Shown piece after piece: positions 1-6,417 of a stretch of 7,215 bases of DNA. The position numbers and the translations under genes were made by a program. Position 1 is the first letter of the stretch. Each line of letters starts with the position of its first letter. Source of the stretch: Clostridiales bacterium (GTDB lineage Bacteria; Bacillota; Clostridia; Oscillospirales; Acutalibacteraceae); contig JAJBVC010000043.1 of assembly GCA_020860025.1 (NCBI GenBank), positions 1 through 7,215 of the forward strand, written 5' to 3'. The notes under the pieces are model-generated. The model made no database searches. It saw only the letters and a program-made list of their open reading frames with translations, and was not told the DNA's origin.

Positions 1-3
1 AGG

Positions 4-12
4 TGGTATACT
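4..12 (+). promoter_or_regulatory. Putative extended -10 promoter of the LRR protein gene
   Basis: TATACT at 7-12 is preceded by TG plus one base at 4-6, which is the extended -10 form read by the housekeeping sigma factor. The expected start of transcription near 19 would give a short leader of about 47 nt before the ATG at 66. Any -35 element lies outside the window, so only half of the promoter can be judged. AT-rich DNA produces such hexamers by chance fairly often. Confidence 0.4.
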
Positions 13-65
13 TAATTATAAATAATTTAAAATCAAAAAATTCAGTTAGGAGAGAATCTGAAACA

Positions 66-1499
66 ATGAAAAAAATTATTAGTTTGTTTTTATCACTCAT
101 AATGCTTCTAAGCATTACAGCAGGCATCGACCTTTCAGCCTATGCCGCAACAAGCGGAGATTGGAAGTATACTGTCCAGTCTGACGGAACTGCTAAAATA
201 TATGAATATACAGGTTCTTCGTCTAATGTATCAATACCGACAAAAATTGCCGGTTACAAGGTTACGGCCTTGAAATTGTCCGCTTTTGATGGACTGGAAA
301 AAAATACAAAAATTACTATACCCAAAACAATAACGAGCATTAAAAATGATGTTTATGGTAATTATTTTACAAGCATAACAGTTGACAGTTCCAACACCAA
401 ATATTCATCAAAAGACGGTGTATTGTTTAATAAGAAGAAAACAAAGCTCATAAAATATCCAAGCAATAAAAGCGGATCGTCATATACAATACCAAGCACT
501 GTAACAACTATAGGAGATTCTGCTTTTTACCATGTATCTGCACTTAAAAAAGTTACAATACCAAGCAGTGTTAAAACCATAGGGGTTTCTGCATTTTATG
601 AAGATAATCTTAGAGAAATAAAAATACCTAACAGTGTTACGAGTATTGGTGACAGTGCTTTTGTGTATGCGCTTGACAGTTCATATTCATCAGCAAGTAT
701 TACAATCGGTACCGGTCTAAAGAAGATAGCTGCATGGACCTTTTTTGGCTGTTATCCATCAAGTATTATTGTTCCTGATAATGTAACAAGTATTGATGAA
801 TATGCTTTTGGTGGATTTGGTGAATATGATGTGAAATTAACCATATTAAACCCTAAATGCAAATTTACTGATGAATTTTCAATATATACAAATACTACAA
901 ATATTGTAATTTACGGCTACAAAGGCTCTACAGCGCAAACATATGCAAATAAATATTCAAAGACCTTTAAAGAGGCTTCAAGAGTCACTTTAATGCAGAC
1001 CTCTTTTGTTTACGACGGGAACACTAAAAAGCCGACCGTTGTTGTAAAAAATACAAGTGGTAAAACTCTTACAAAAGGCAAAGATTATACAATAACATTT
1101 GCAAGCAGTTCAAAGAATGTAGGAAAATACACTGTAAAAGTTAAGTTCAAGGGCAATTATTCCGGAACAGTAACTAAAACGTATACTATTAAGCCGAAGT
1201 CAACAACTGTAAAAAGCCTTACGGCAAAATCTAATGGTCTTACAGTGAAATGGAGCAAAAAAACAGCTCAGGTAACAGGCTATGAAATTCAATACAGTAA
1301 GTCAAGCAGCTTTTCATCGGGCAAAACTAAAACTGTTACTGTAAAGAAAAATACAACTACAAGCAAAACAATAAGCGGTCTAAAATCCAATACAAAATAT
1401 TATGTTCGTATACGTACATATAAAACCGTAAAGGTTAACGGAAAATCTACGAAGTATTATTCAAGCTGGAGCAACGCAAAGAAAGTAACTACAAAATAA
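66..1499 (+). CDS. Secreted BspA-like leucine-rich-repeat protein with C-terminal FN3 domain
   Basis: This is a 477-residue secreted surface or extracellular protein, probably for adhesion or protein binding. The ATG at 66 is chosen over an in-frame GTG at 3 because AGGAGAG (48-54) lies 11 nt upstream and the protein then opens with a signal peptide: MKK, a hydrophobic run at residues 4-19, and a likely AYA-A cut near residue 27. Residues about 50-300 carry BspA/LRR_5 repeats with an 'IP..V..IG..AF' core; the cores sit near residues 141, 164, 186, 213 and 235, spaced 22-27. The YGYKGSTAQTYANKY stretch is a usual end of this repeat region. Residues about 310-377 form a Lys/Thr-rich beta-domain of the 'YDG...KGKDYT' type, and about 382-477 an FN3-like domain. 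No LPXTG sorting signal, dockerin or transmembrane anchor is seen, so attachment to the cell is unclear. It is followed by its own terminator, so it is probably monocistronic. The ligand is unknown. Confidence 0.93.
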   Translation: MKKIISLFLSLIMLLSITAGIDLSAYAATSGDWKYTVQSDGTAKIYEYTGSSSNVSIPTKIAGYKVTALKLSAFDGLEKNTKITIPKTITSIKNDVYGNYFTSITVDSSNTKYSSKDGVLFNKKKTKLIKYPSNKSGSSYTIPSTVTTIGDSAFYHVSALKKVTIPSSVKTIGVSAFYEDNLREIKIPNSVTSIGDSAFVYALDSSYSSASITIGTGLKKIAAWTFFGCYPSSIIVPDNVTSIDEYAFGGFGEYDVKLTILNPKCKFTDEFSIYTNTTNIVIYGYKGSTAQTYANKYSKTFKEASRVTLMQTSFVYDGNTKKPTVVVKNTSGKTLTKGKDYTITFASSSKNVGKYTVKVKFKGNYSGTVTKTYTIKPKSTTVKSLTAKSNGLTVKWSKKTAQVTGYEIQYSKSSSFSSGKTKTVTVKKNTTTSKTISGLKSNTKYYVRIRTYKTVKVNGKSTKYYSSWSNAKKVTTK

Positions 1500-1510
1500 A
1501 TAATAGAACG

Positions 1511-1556
1511 AAGAGGTTGTCTCACATTTCACTGAGATAACCTCTTTATTTTTTTT
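1511..1556 (+). terminator. Rho-independent terminator of the LRR gene
   Basis: A 14-bp stem pairs 1511-1524 with 1533-1546 around an 8-nt loop, fully paired with one G-U. It is followed by a T-rich run to 1556 that includes eight consecutive Ts. It begins 11 nt after the LRR stop codon, which fits a strong intrinsic terminator that separates this gene from the downstream operon. Confidence 0.93.
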
Positions 1557-1702
1557 GAACAGCTGGAAACATTTAAAGTATTAGATTTGAAAATTTGTTT
1601 TAATGCAAAAAATTATGGTTGAGTCGAACGTGCTTTTTTACACTGAATTTTATGCTGCTGTGGCTGCTGCATTTGCTTTGAGAATTTACATATAAATTAA
1701 AG
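1557..1702. other. Intergenic spacer with no supported gene
   Basis: This stretch lies between the LRR terminator and the next promoter. Its only open frame of note is 1603-1695 on the + strand: 30 codons, with an Ala-rich hydrophobic second half encoded by a run of GCT/GCA codons. It has no Shine-Dalgarno before either in-frame ATG (1603, 1615) and lies upstream of the promoter at 1703, so it is not called as a gene. No tRNA, inverted-repeat element ends or CRISPR repeat is seen. Confidence 0.5.
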
Positions 1703-1731
1703 TTGCATATAATATATAAATCTGTTATAAT
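1703..1731 (+). promoter_or_regulatory. Extended -10 promoter driving the S26 peptidase/ABC/GH2/PPIase operon
   Basis: A perfect TATAAT at 1726-1731 has the TG extension at 1723-1724. A weak -35 (TTGCAT, 1703-1708, matching only the TTG) lies at the ideal 17-bp spacing. The extended -10 compensates for a poor -35 in sigma-A-type promoters. Transcription would start near 1738, giving a leader of about 170-180 nt. This is the only good promoter between the upstream terminator and the first gene of the operon. Confidence 0.7.
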
Positions 1732-1757
1732 ATAATGAATGCATTAGGAGTTATAGT

Positions 1758-1811
1758 GTGATAAATCACACCAATAGATTATATTGCCATCAAAATTTGC
1801 CTATGGCATAA
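1758..1811 (+). CDS. Possible 17-codon leader peptide (uORF)
   Basis: A GTG at 1758 is preceded by TAGGAG (1745-1750) with an ideal 7-nt gap, and is followed by 16 more codons and TAA. The predicted peptide is MINHTNRLYCHQNLPMA. It lies wholly inside the leader of the downstream operon. Hairpin H1 covers its start codon and H2 covers its last codons and stop, so ribosome passage would unfold H2. It has no run of one amino acid typical of amino-acid attenuators. It could be a leader peptide, a very small secreted or modified peptide, or chance. A second in-frame stop (TGA, 1815) follows. Support is limited to the good ribosome site and position. Confidence 0.28.
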   Translation: MINHTNRLYCHQNLPMA

Positions 1812-1898
1812 TTTTGAAGAGGTTTAATTTCCATATACGTCTTATCCGGCTACAGAACAATAAGGCGTATAACGATTTTAATAAAATATTTGCAGCCT

Positions 1899-1904
1899 GA
1901 AAGG
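1899..1904 (+). promoter_or_regulatory. Start-deciding ribosome binding site of the S26 peptidase gene
   Basis: GAAAGG complements the 16S 3' end but lies only 2 nt before the ATG at 1907, too close for normal initiation, and 14 nt before the in-frame ATG at 1919, which is long but workable. This favours 1919. The site occupies the loop and 3' arm of hairpin H4, so its access may be controlled. Confidence 0.5.
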
Positions 1905-1918
1905 CTATGAAAATTGTT

Positions 1919-2374
1919 ATGAGCGAAGAGCAAAGTATAAAGGAAATATTGGATACCTGCGGTCATTATACCGGGCTTACAATGGGTACTTCAATGAAAC
2001 CGCTGATTCACCATCAGCGTGATAATATAATTATTGTTAAGAATACAGAACGACTGAAAAAATATGACGTCGCTCTTTACGTTACGCCGAAAAACAAGTA
2101 CATAATGCACCGTGTTATTGAGGTTTATGATGACCATTACGTTATTGTTGGTGACAATTTGTTAAACAGGGAATATGTAACCGACGATATGATTTGCGGT
2201 GTGCTTGTCGGGTTTTATAAAAACGGTAAACACTATGTTGACTGCCAAAATTCAAAATTGTATTTGCTCTATTCTAAAATATGGGTTGCTCTTTTGCCGA
2301 TAAGGCGAATTTTATTGCTTCCGGAAAGAGGACTTGGCTGGATAAAGCGTCATTTGTTTAAAAAGGGGAATTAA
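1919..2374 (+). CDS. S24/S26-family signal-peptidase-like serine protease
   Basis: This 151-residue protein of the signal peptidase I/LexA fold probably cleaves a peptide or protein leader at the membrane. The GTSMKP motif at 23-28 holds the predicted nucleophile Ser25. MHRVIEV at 63-69 places His64 where bacterial signal peptidases have the general-base Lys, as in the SipW/eukaryotic-type Ser-His branch. VGDN at 77-80 is the conserved third box. No N-terminal transmembrane helix is present; a hydrophobic, Arg-flanked stretch at about 114-134 may associate with the membrane. The protein is shorter than housekeeping signal peptidases. An alternative ATG at 1907 would add MKIV, but its ribosome site is too close. 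An in-frame stop at 1898 rules out longer forms. The gene starts a four-gene operon and sits 2 nt from an ABC exporter, which suggests processing of an exported peptide. The substrate is not identified. Confidence 0.88.
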   Translation: MSEEQSIKEILDTCGHYTGLTMGTSMKPLIHHQRDNIIIVKNTERLKKYDVALYVTPKNKYIMHRVIEVYDDHYVIVGDNLLNREYVTDDMICGVLVGFYKNGKHYVDCQNSKLYLLYSKIWVALLPIRRILLLPERGLGWIKRHLFKKGN

Positions 2375-2376
2375 TT

Positions 2377-4074
2377 GTGAGCAAAGTAAAGCATACCCGA
2401 AGCAAGTCGGATGCCGTCGTAATTAAGTGGCTGTATAACCTATGCTCCGGACAAAAATGGACAATTTTATTTTTGGTTGTAATTAACATAATTTATGCAA
2501 CCTTTTCCGTTTTCTTTGCCGGTTTTTCAAAAAAGGTTATCGACGCTGCGACTGTTGATAATGATTTAAATGAAGTTATAAAGTACGGAATTGCAATGTT
2601 CGGTGTAGTCCTGCTTCAAATGATTTTTTCAATGGGCAGCAGTGCTGTTTCGGAGCGTTGCAGCGGCAGAATTGAAATTATACTTAAAGACAGAATACTT
2701 GACCTTGCGATTACAAAGGATTTTTCTGCTGTTACCGGATACCATACGGGCGAGCTTCAAAACAGAATGTTTAACGATGCAAATTTAGTTGCTTCAACTT
2801 TTACAAACATTTTGCCGGACACTGTTTTCTTTATTACAAAATTAGTCTGTGCTATTGCTTACCTTGTTATACTTGACAGGGCTTTTGCAATGATATTTGT
2901 AGTCGGCGGCGTGCTGATTTATTTTATTACAATGTTTTTCCGCAGAAAGTCAAAAGCACTTCATAAAGCTGTGCAGGAGACTGAAGGTAAAACTCGTTCG
3001 TTTGTGCAGGAAATGCTTTCAAACCTGCTTGCTGTTAAAGCGTTTTCGGTTGATGAAAAGATTAAAGACCGTGCAGATGATTTACAGGAAAATAATTTTA
3101 AAGCAAAGATGCGAAAAAGAAATTTCTCAATTTTTGCAAATGCGTCTTTGGGCGGAGTCTTTAATGTAGCGAGTGTACTTGCTGTTGTTTTCGGTGCGTG
3201 GAGGCTTTTAAACGGCGTAATGACTTACGGTGATGTTACGGCAATGATTCAGCTTGTTAATCAGATTAAATCTCCGTTAAACAGTCTTTCAAGCGTAATG
3301 CCTAAATACTTTTCAATGCTTGCATCTGCCGAGCGAATTATGGAACTTGAAAATATGCCCGACGAAAAAGTATTTAACGAAAAAGAAATTTCACCGCAAG
3401 AAACATACAGTGAATTACAAGCAATACATTTTAATAATATCAGCTTTAAATATGACCGTGATATTATTCTTGACAATACATCGCTGTCCGTTAAAAAGGG
3501 CGATTTCGTTGCAATAATGGGAATATCGGGAATTGGAAAGAGTACGCTTCTCAAGCTCCTTTTGGGTGTTTTCAATGTCAACAGCGGTGAAATAGTATTG
3601 AAAACAACGCACGGCAATATACCTGTTGATAAATATACACGGCGCCTTTTTTCGTATGTACCGCAGGGAAATATGCTCATTTCAGGTACAATTCGTGATA
3701 ACTTGACCTTTATAAACGACAATGTAACGGAAAGCGAAATTGAGCGAGCTATTGAAATAAGCTGCTCTAAACAATTTATTGACGAGTTACCGTTAGGACT
3801 TGATACGGTGATTGGCGAAAAAGGAATAGGCTTGTCCGAGGGTCAGGTTCAGCGGCTTGCAATAGCACGCAGCCTGCTTTCAAAATCGCCTATTTTGCTT
3901 CTTGACGAGGCAACGTCCGCTCTTGATGAGGCAACAGAAAAACAATTTCTAACAAATTTAAAATCTCTTGATAATATGACTTGTATTATTGTTTCACATA
4001 AAAAGGCAGCTCTTGAGATTTGTAATAAACGTATCAAAATTCAAAATTGTAAGATTATAAGCGAGGAGTATTAA
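2377..4074 (+). CDS. ABC transporter, fused permease and ATP-binding protein (type I exporter)
   Basis: This 565-residue half-transporter is expected to dimerise in the cytoplasmic membrane and export a substrate using ATP. The N-terminal membrane domain (about 25-315) has hydrophobic segments near 28-50, 67-85, 144-188 (two) and 250-280. The nucleotide-binding domain starts near 349. It has an aromatic A-loop (FKYD), Walker A GISGIGKST at 382-390, Q-loop Gln430, signature LSEGQ at 486-490, Walker B ILLLDE ending at Glu511, D-loop SALD to 517, and switch His541, so it looks catalytically complete. There is no N-terminal C39 peptidase domain. The separate S26-type protease gene 2 nt upstream could supply cleavage, so a peptide substrate is the favoured inference; a lipid or drug cannot be excluded. 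The GTG start follows AGGGG (2364-2368) by 8 nt. Confidence 0.95.
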   Translation: MSKVKHTRSKSDAVVIKWLYNLCSGQKWTILFLVVINIIYATFSVFFAGFSKKVIDAATVDNDLNEVIKYGIAMFGVVLLQMIFSMGSSAVSERCSGRIEIILKDRILDLAITKDFSAVTGYHTGELQNRMFNDANLVASTFTNILPDTVFFITKLVCAIAYLVILDRAFAMIFVVGGVLIYFITMFFRRKSKALHKAVQETEGKTRSFVQEMLSNLLAVKAFSVDEKIKDRADDLQENNFKAKMRKRNFSIFANASLGGVFNVASVLAVVFGAWRLLNGVMTYGDVTAMIQLVNQIKSPLNSLSSVMPKYFSMLASAERIMELENMPDEKVFNEKEISPQETYSELQAIHFNNISFKYDRDIILDNTSLSVKKGDFVAIMGISGIGKSTLLKLLLGVFNVNSGEIVLKTTHGNIPVDKYTRRLFSYVPQGNMLISGTIRDNLTFINDNVTESEIERAIEISCSKQFIDELPLGLDTVIGEKGIGLSEGQVQRLAIARSLLSKSPILLLDEATSALDEATEKQFLTNLKSLDNMTCIIVSHKKAALEICNKRIKIQNCKIISEEY

Positions 4075-5772
4075 ATGTTAACTACAAAATGGACAAATGA
4101 AATTGATTTTTCAAACCCGTTGCCTGAGTATCCAAGGCCACAGTTTGTACGTGACAGCTACTTAAACCTTAATGGTGTGTGGAATTGTTTGGTAACTGAA
4201 CAGGAAGGTTACCCTACGAGATTTCCAAACAGTATTAACGTTCCTTTCTCACCTGAAACGGAGCTGTCGGGCTTAAATCATAAGCTTATGCCTAACGAGT
4301 ACATATATTATAAAAAGATATTTGTTCTGCCGGATGGCTTTAACAAGGGCGGAGTGTTTATAAATTTTGGAGCTGTTGACCAAATTGCAACGGTTTATTT
4401 AAATCGTAAAGAAGTCGAAACTCACAGAGGCGGCTATACTCCCTTCAAATTTGATATTACTCAATATCTCAAAAAGGGTAAAAATACGCTCGTTGTAGGC
4501 GTTAAAGATATGTGCGAGTACAACGAATTTTCAAGAGGTAAGCAAAAAACTAATCGTGGCGGTATTTGGTACAGTCAGCAAAGCGGTATTTGGCAAAGCG
4601 TTTGGCTTGAGTCAATGCCTGTCGGAGGTTTGGAGAGCGTTCGTATAACGCCCGACTATGATAATTCATCTGTGCGTTTTGATTATAAGGGCTGCCAAGA
4701 TGTTGAAGTGCGTATATACGACGGTATGACGTTAATTGCAAAAAGCAAAAAAAGAGTTGTAAAAATTCCTAATTTTAAATCATGGAGCCCTGAAAGACCG
4801 TATCTTTATAAGGTAGTTTTCCGAGCCCGTGGTGAATATATTAAATCATATTTTGGTATGCGTAAATTTTCGATTGATATTGACGGCAACGGTATTAAAC
4901 GTCTTTTTCTCAACAATAAGCCATATTTTTATAACGGATTGCTCGATCAGGGATATTATCCCGACGGTTATCTTACTCCGCCTTCAAATGAAGCTATGGA
5001 AAATGACGTGCTTTTTGCAAAAGAAGCAGGCTTTAATATGCTCAGAAAACATATTAAAATTGAGCCTCTTCTTTGGTATCATTACTGTGATGTTCACGGA
5101 ATAGTTGTATGGCAGGATATGGTCAACGGCGGTGGAAAATACGGACTTGAAGTTTCCGTTCTTCCTTTTATCGGAATAAATCTTGATGATACAAATTATA
5201 AAACTTTTCATAGAAAAGATGAAAAAGCAAGAAAGCTGTATTATAAAGAACTTGAGGAAATGATTGACCACCTTTATAATTGCCCGTGTATTGCTGCTTG
5301 GGTGCCGTTTAATGAGGGCTGGGGTCAGTTTGACAGTGCAAATGCATATGAATTCATCAAAAAACTTGATAAGACAAGAATTGTAGATACTTGTTCCGGT
5401 TGGCACGACAGAGGTAAAACAGACGTTATTTCAAAACATATTTATTTTACACCAATAAAAGTGAAAGCCGGCGATAAGCCGTATGTTCTTTCAGAATTCG
5501 GTGGTCTCGGACTTAAAATTTCAAGTCATACTTTTAATGACCGTATGTTTGGATACAAGATATATCACAACAAAATGTCATTGACAAAGGCTTATGAAAG
5601 ATTATATCGTAACACAATTATTCCACAGATTAAAAAAGGACTTTCCGCATGCGTTTATACTCAGATTTCAGATGTTGAGGATGAACTTAACGGTCTTATG
5701 ACTTACGACAGAAAAGTAATCAAGATTGATGTTGCGAAGCTTAAAGAAATTAACGAAGAGGTTAAAATATAA
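4075..5772 (+). CDS. Glycoside hydrolase family 2 protein (beta-galactosidase/beta-glucuronidase-like)
   Basis: This 565-residue retaining beta-glycosidase lacks a signal peptide and so is probably cytoplasmic. It has the GH2 order: an N-terminal sugar-binding jelly-roll domain (about 1-180, including an RGGIWYSQQSGIWQSVWLE block), an Ig-like sandwich (about 185-260) and a TIM barrel (about 268-565). FNEGWGQ gives the acid/base Glu414, with the Asn before it that is usual in the GH-A clan. LSEFGG gives the predicted nucleophile Glu474. The RKHIK..PLLWY and VVWQDM blocks are typical of short bacterial GH2 enzymes. It is about half the length of LacZ and lacks the C-terminal LacZ domains. The sugar specificity cannot be read from the sequence. 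The ATG directly abuts the stop of the ABC gene, with GAGGAG (4063-4068) 6 nt upstream, so translation is probably coupled. Its partnership with an exporter is unexplained. Confidence 0.94.
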   Translation: MLTTKWTNEIDFSNPLPEYPRPQFVRDSYLNLNGVWNCLVTEQEGYPTRFPNSINVPFSPETELSGLNHKLMPNEYIYYKKIFVLPDGFNKGGVFINFGAVDQIATVYLNRKEVETHRGGYTPFKFDITQYLKKGKNTLVVGVKDMCEYNEFSRGKQKTNRGGIWYSQQSGIWQSVWLESMPVGGLESVRITPDYDNSSVRFDYKGCQDVEVRIYDGMTLIAKSKKRVVKIPNFKSWSPERPYLYKVVFRARGEYIKSYFGMRKFSIDIDGNGIKRLFLNNKPYFYNGLLDQGYYPDGYLTPPSNEAMENDVLFAKEAGFNMLRKHIKIEPLLWYHYCDVHGIVVWQDMVNGGGKYGLEVSVLPFIGINLDDTNYKTFHRKDEKARKLYYKELEEMIDHLYNCPCIAAWVPFNEGWGQFDSANAYEFIKKLDKTRIVDTCSGWHDRGKTDVISKHIYFTPIKVKAGDKPYVLSEFGGLGLKISSHTFNDRMFGYKIYHNKMSLTKAYERLYRNTIIPQIKKGLSACVYTQISDVEDELNGLMTYDRKVIKIDVAKLKEINEEVKI

Positions 5773-6356
5773 TGACTCAGTTAGATAGAAAAGACGGAAT
5801 TAAAGCCGTTATTAAAACAAATAAAGGTGATATGACGTTCGTTTTATTCGACGATATAGCGCCAAAAGCTGTTGAAAATTTTACAACTCACGCAAAAAAC
5901 GGATATTATGACGGCTTAATCTTTCATAGAGTCATTGAAGATTTTATGATTCAAGGCGGCGACCCGACAGGTACCGGTACCGGCGGCGAATCAATATGGG
6001 GCAAACCTTTTGAGGATGAAGTTTCGATTGATGCACGCAACTATTACGGCGCTCTTTCAATGGCAAACAGTGGGCCGAATACTAACGGCTCTCAATTTTT
6101 CATTGTTCAGGCTAAGACTGTTTCACGTACACTTTTGTCACAAATGGACGACTTGAAAAATAAAGGATTTCCGCAAAACGTAATTGACACGTATAAGGAA
6201 TACGGCGGAACTCCGTGGCTTGATTTTCATCATACTGTTTTCGGTCAGATGATTGACGGAGCTGATGTCCTTGAAAGCATTGCAAGAGTAAGAACGGTTA
6301 TCCAGGACAGACCTGCTTACGATATAACAATAGAAACTATTGAAATAACAGAGTGA
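5772..6356 (+). CDS. Cyclophilin-type peptidyl-prolyl cis-trans isomerase
   Basis: This 194-residue enzyme is predicted to catalyse cis/trans isomerisation of Xaa-Pro bonds during protein folding. It has no signal peptide, so a cytoplasmic location is likely. FHRVIEDFMIQGGDP (51-65) contains the catalytic Arg53 (cyclophilin A Arg55) and Gln61. NTNGSQFFI (103-111) and WLDFHHTVFGQM (149-160) complete the active-site groove, with Trp149 at the position of cyclophilin A Trp121. An insert at about 114-148 separates these blocks and is, from memory, common in cyclophilins of gut Clostridia. The ATG shares one base with the GH2 stop codon (TAATG), and GAAGAGG (5755-5761) lies 10 nt upstream. It is the last gene of the operon, and its stop is followed at once by the terminator/spoIIG promoter region. 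Confidence 0.96.
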   Translation: MTQLDRKDGIKAVIKTNKGDMTFVLFDDIAPKAVENFTTHAKNGYYDGLIFHRVIEDFMIQGGDPTGTGTGGESIWGKPFEDEVSIDARNYYGALSMANSGPNTNGSQFFIVQAKTVSRTLLSQMDDLKNKGFPQNVIDTYKEYGGTPWLDFHHTVFGQMIDGADVLESIARVRTVIQDRPAYDITIETIEITE

Positions 6357-6357
6357 T

Positions 6358-6391
6358 TTTGACAAAATAACCTCCTTTTATTGATTATAAT
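6358..6391 (+). promoter_or_regulatory. spoIIG promoter: consensus -35/-10 with 21-bp spacer and Spo0A-box-like site
   Basis: TTGACA (6359-6364) and TATAAT (6386-6391) are both perfect sigma-A hexamers but are 21 bp apart, well above the usual 17. The Bacillus subtilis spoIIG promoter is known for a similarly long (22-bp) spacer and needs Spo0A for activation, with an 0A site overlapping its -35. Here TTTGACA (6358-6364) reads TGTCAAA on the other strand, 6 of 7 bases of the TGTCGAA 0A box, and overlaps the -35 in the same way. Transcription is predicted near 6398, giving a leader of about 18 nt. Spo0A control is inference from the family and the motif. Confidence 0.75.
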
Positions 6392-6417
6392 AGAATCAAT
6401 GAAGGGAGGCTTTTTTT
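6371..6417 (+). terminator. Operon terminator overlapping the spoIIGA ribosome site and start
   Basis: A 16-bp stem pairs 6371-6386 with 6394-6409, fully paired with two G-U pairs, around a 7-nt loop. After C6410 comes a run of seven Ts (6411-6417). It begins 14 nt after the isomerase stop, as expected for the terminator of the four-gene operon. Unusually, its 3' arm contains the GGGAGG Shine-Dalgarno of spoIIGA, its loop region contains the spoIIG -10, and its T-tract runs into the TTG start codon. Confidence 0.88.
6404..6409 (+). promoter_or_regulatory. spoIIGA ribosome binding site deciding a TTG start
   Basis: GGGAGG ends 6 nt before TTG at 6416, fixing this rare start codon; the resulting N-terminus (MIIYVDVLF) matches the SpoIIGA family. 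The site is the base of the terminator stem and is exposed only if the RNA lacks the 5' arm at 6371-6386. Confidence 0.85.

Larger units (their letters stand above)
1738..1906 (+). promoter_or_regulatory. Long structured 5' leader with four hairpins
   Basis: The predicted leader contains four local stem-loops. H1 pairs 1756-1761 with 1766-1771 (6 bp, TAAA loop). H2 pairs 1790-1801 with 1805-1817 (12 bp with one bulged T at 1809, 3-nt loop). H3 pairs 1834-1845 with 1860-1871 (12 bp with one G-U, 14-nt loop). H4 pairs 1894-1898 with 1902-1906 (5 bp, GAA loop) and contains the only Shine-Dalgarno-like sequence before the peptidase gene. None is followed by a U-tract, so a translational effect or an mRNA stability role is more likely than attenuation by termination. 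I do not recognise it as a known riboswitch or T-box; the T-box specifier and antiterminator motifs are absent. Confidence 0.45.

Noticed and set aside
3..65. In-frame GTG at position 3 extending the LRR protein by 21 residues.
   Set aside because: The extension would bury the signal peptide behind a charged segment, whereas the ATG at 66 has a good AGGAGAG site and a standard signal peptide start.
1622..1628. AGTCGAA as a possible Spo0A box in the intergenic spacer.
   Set aside because: It is a single near-match more than 70 bp upstream of the operon promoter, with no partner box, and no sporulation gene lies directly downstream.
1839..1867. Resemblance of CGTCTTATCCGGCTACA ... ATAAGGCG to the enterobacterial REP/BIME palindrome.
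   Set aside because: The match is short, occurs once in the window, and the host is an AT-rich Firmicute in which such elements are not expected. The pairing is adequately explained as leader hairpin H3.
1818..1910. Open frame in the leader ending TGA over the ATG at 1907, which would look like a coupled upstream gene.
   Set aside because: There is no ATG or GTG in this frame after the stop at 1815. The only possible starts are ATT/ATA or a TTG at 1890 without a ribosome site.
3261..3722. 153-codon minus-strand open frame inside the ABC transporter gene.
   Set aside because: It lies antisense to the complete and motif-rich ATP-binding domain and shows no recognisable domain, so it is a shadow of the coding frame.
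4984..5406. 140-codon minus-strand open frame inside the GH2 gene.
   Set aside because: It is antisense to the catalytic TIM barrel with its intact Glu414 region and has no independent support.
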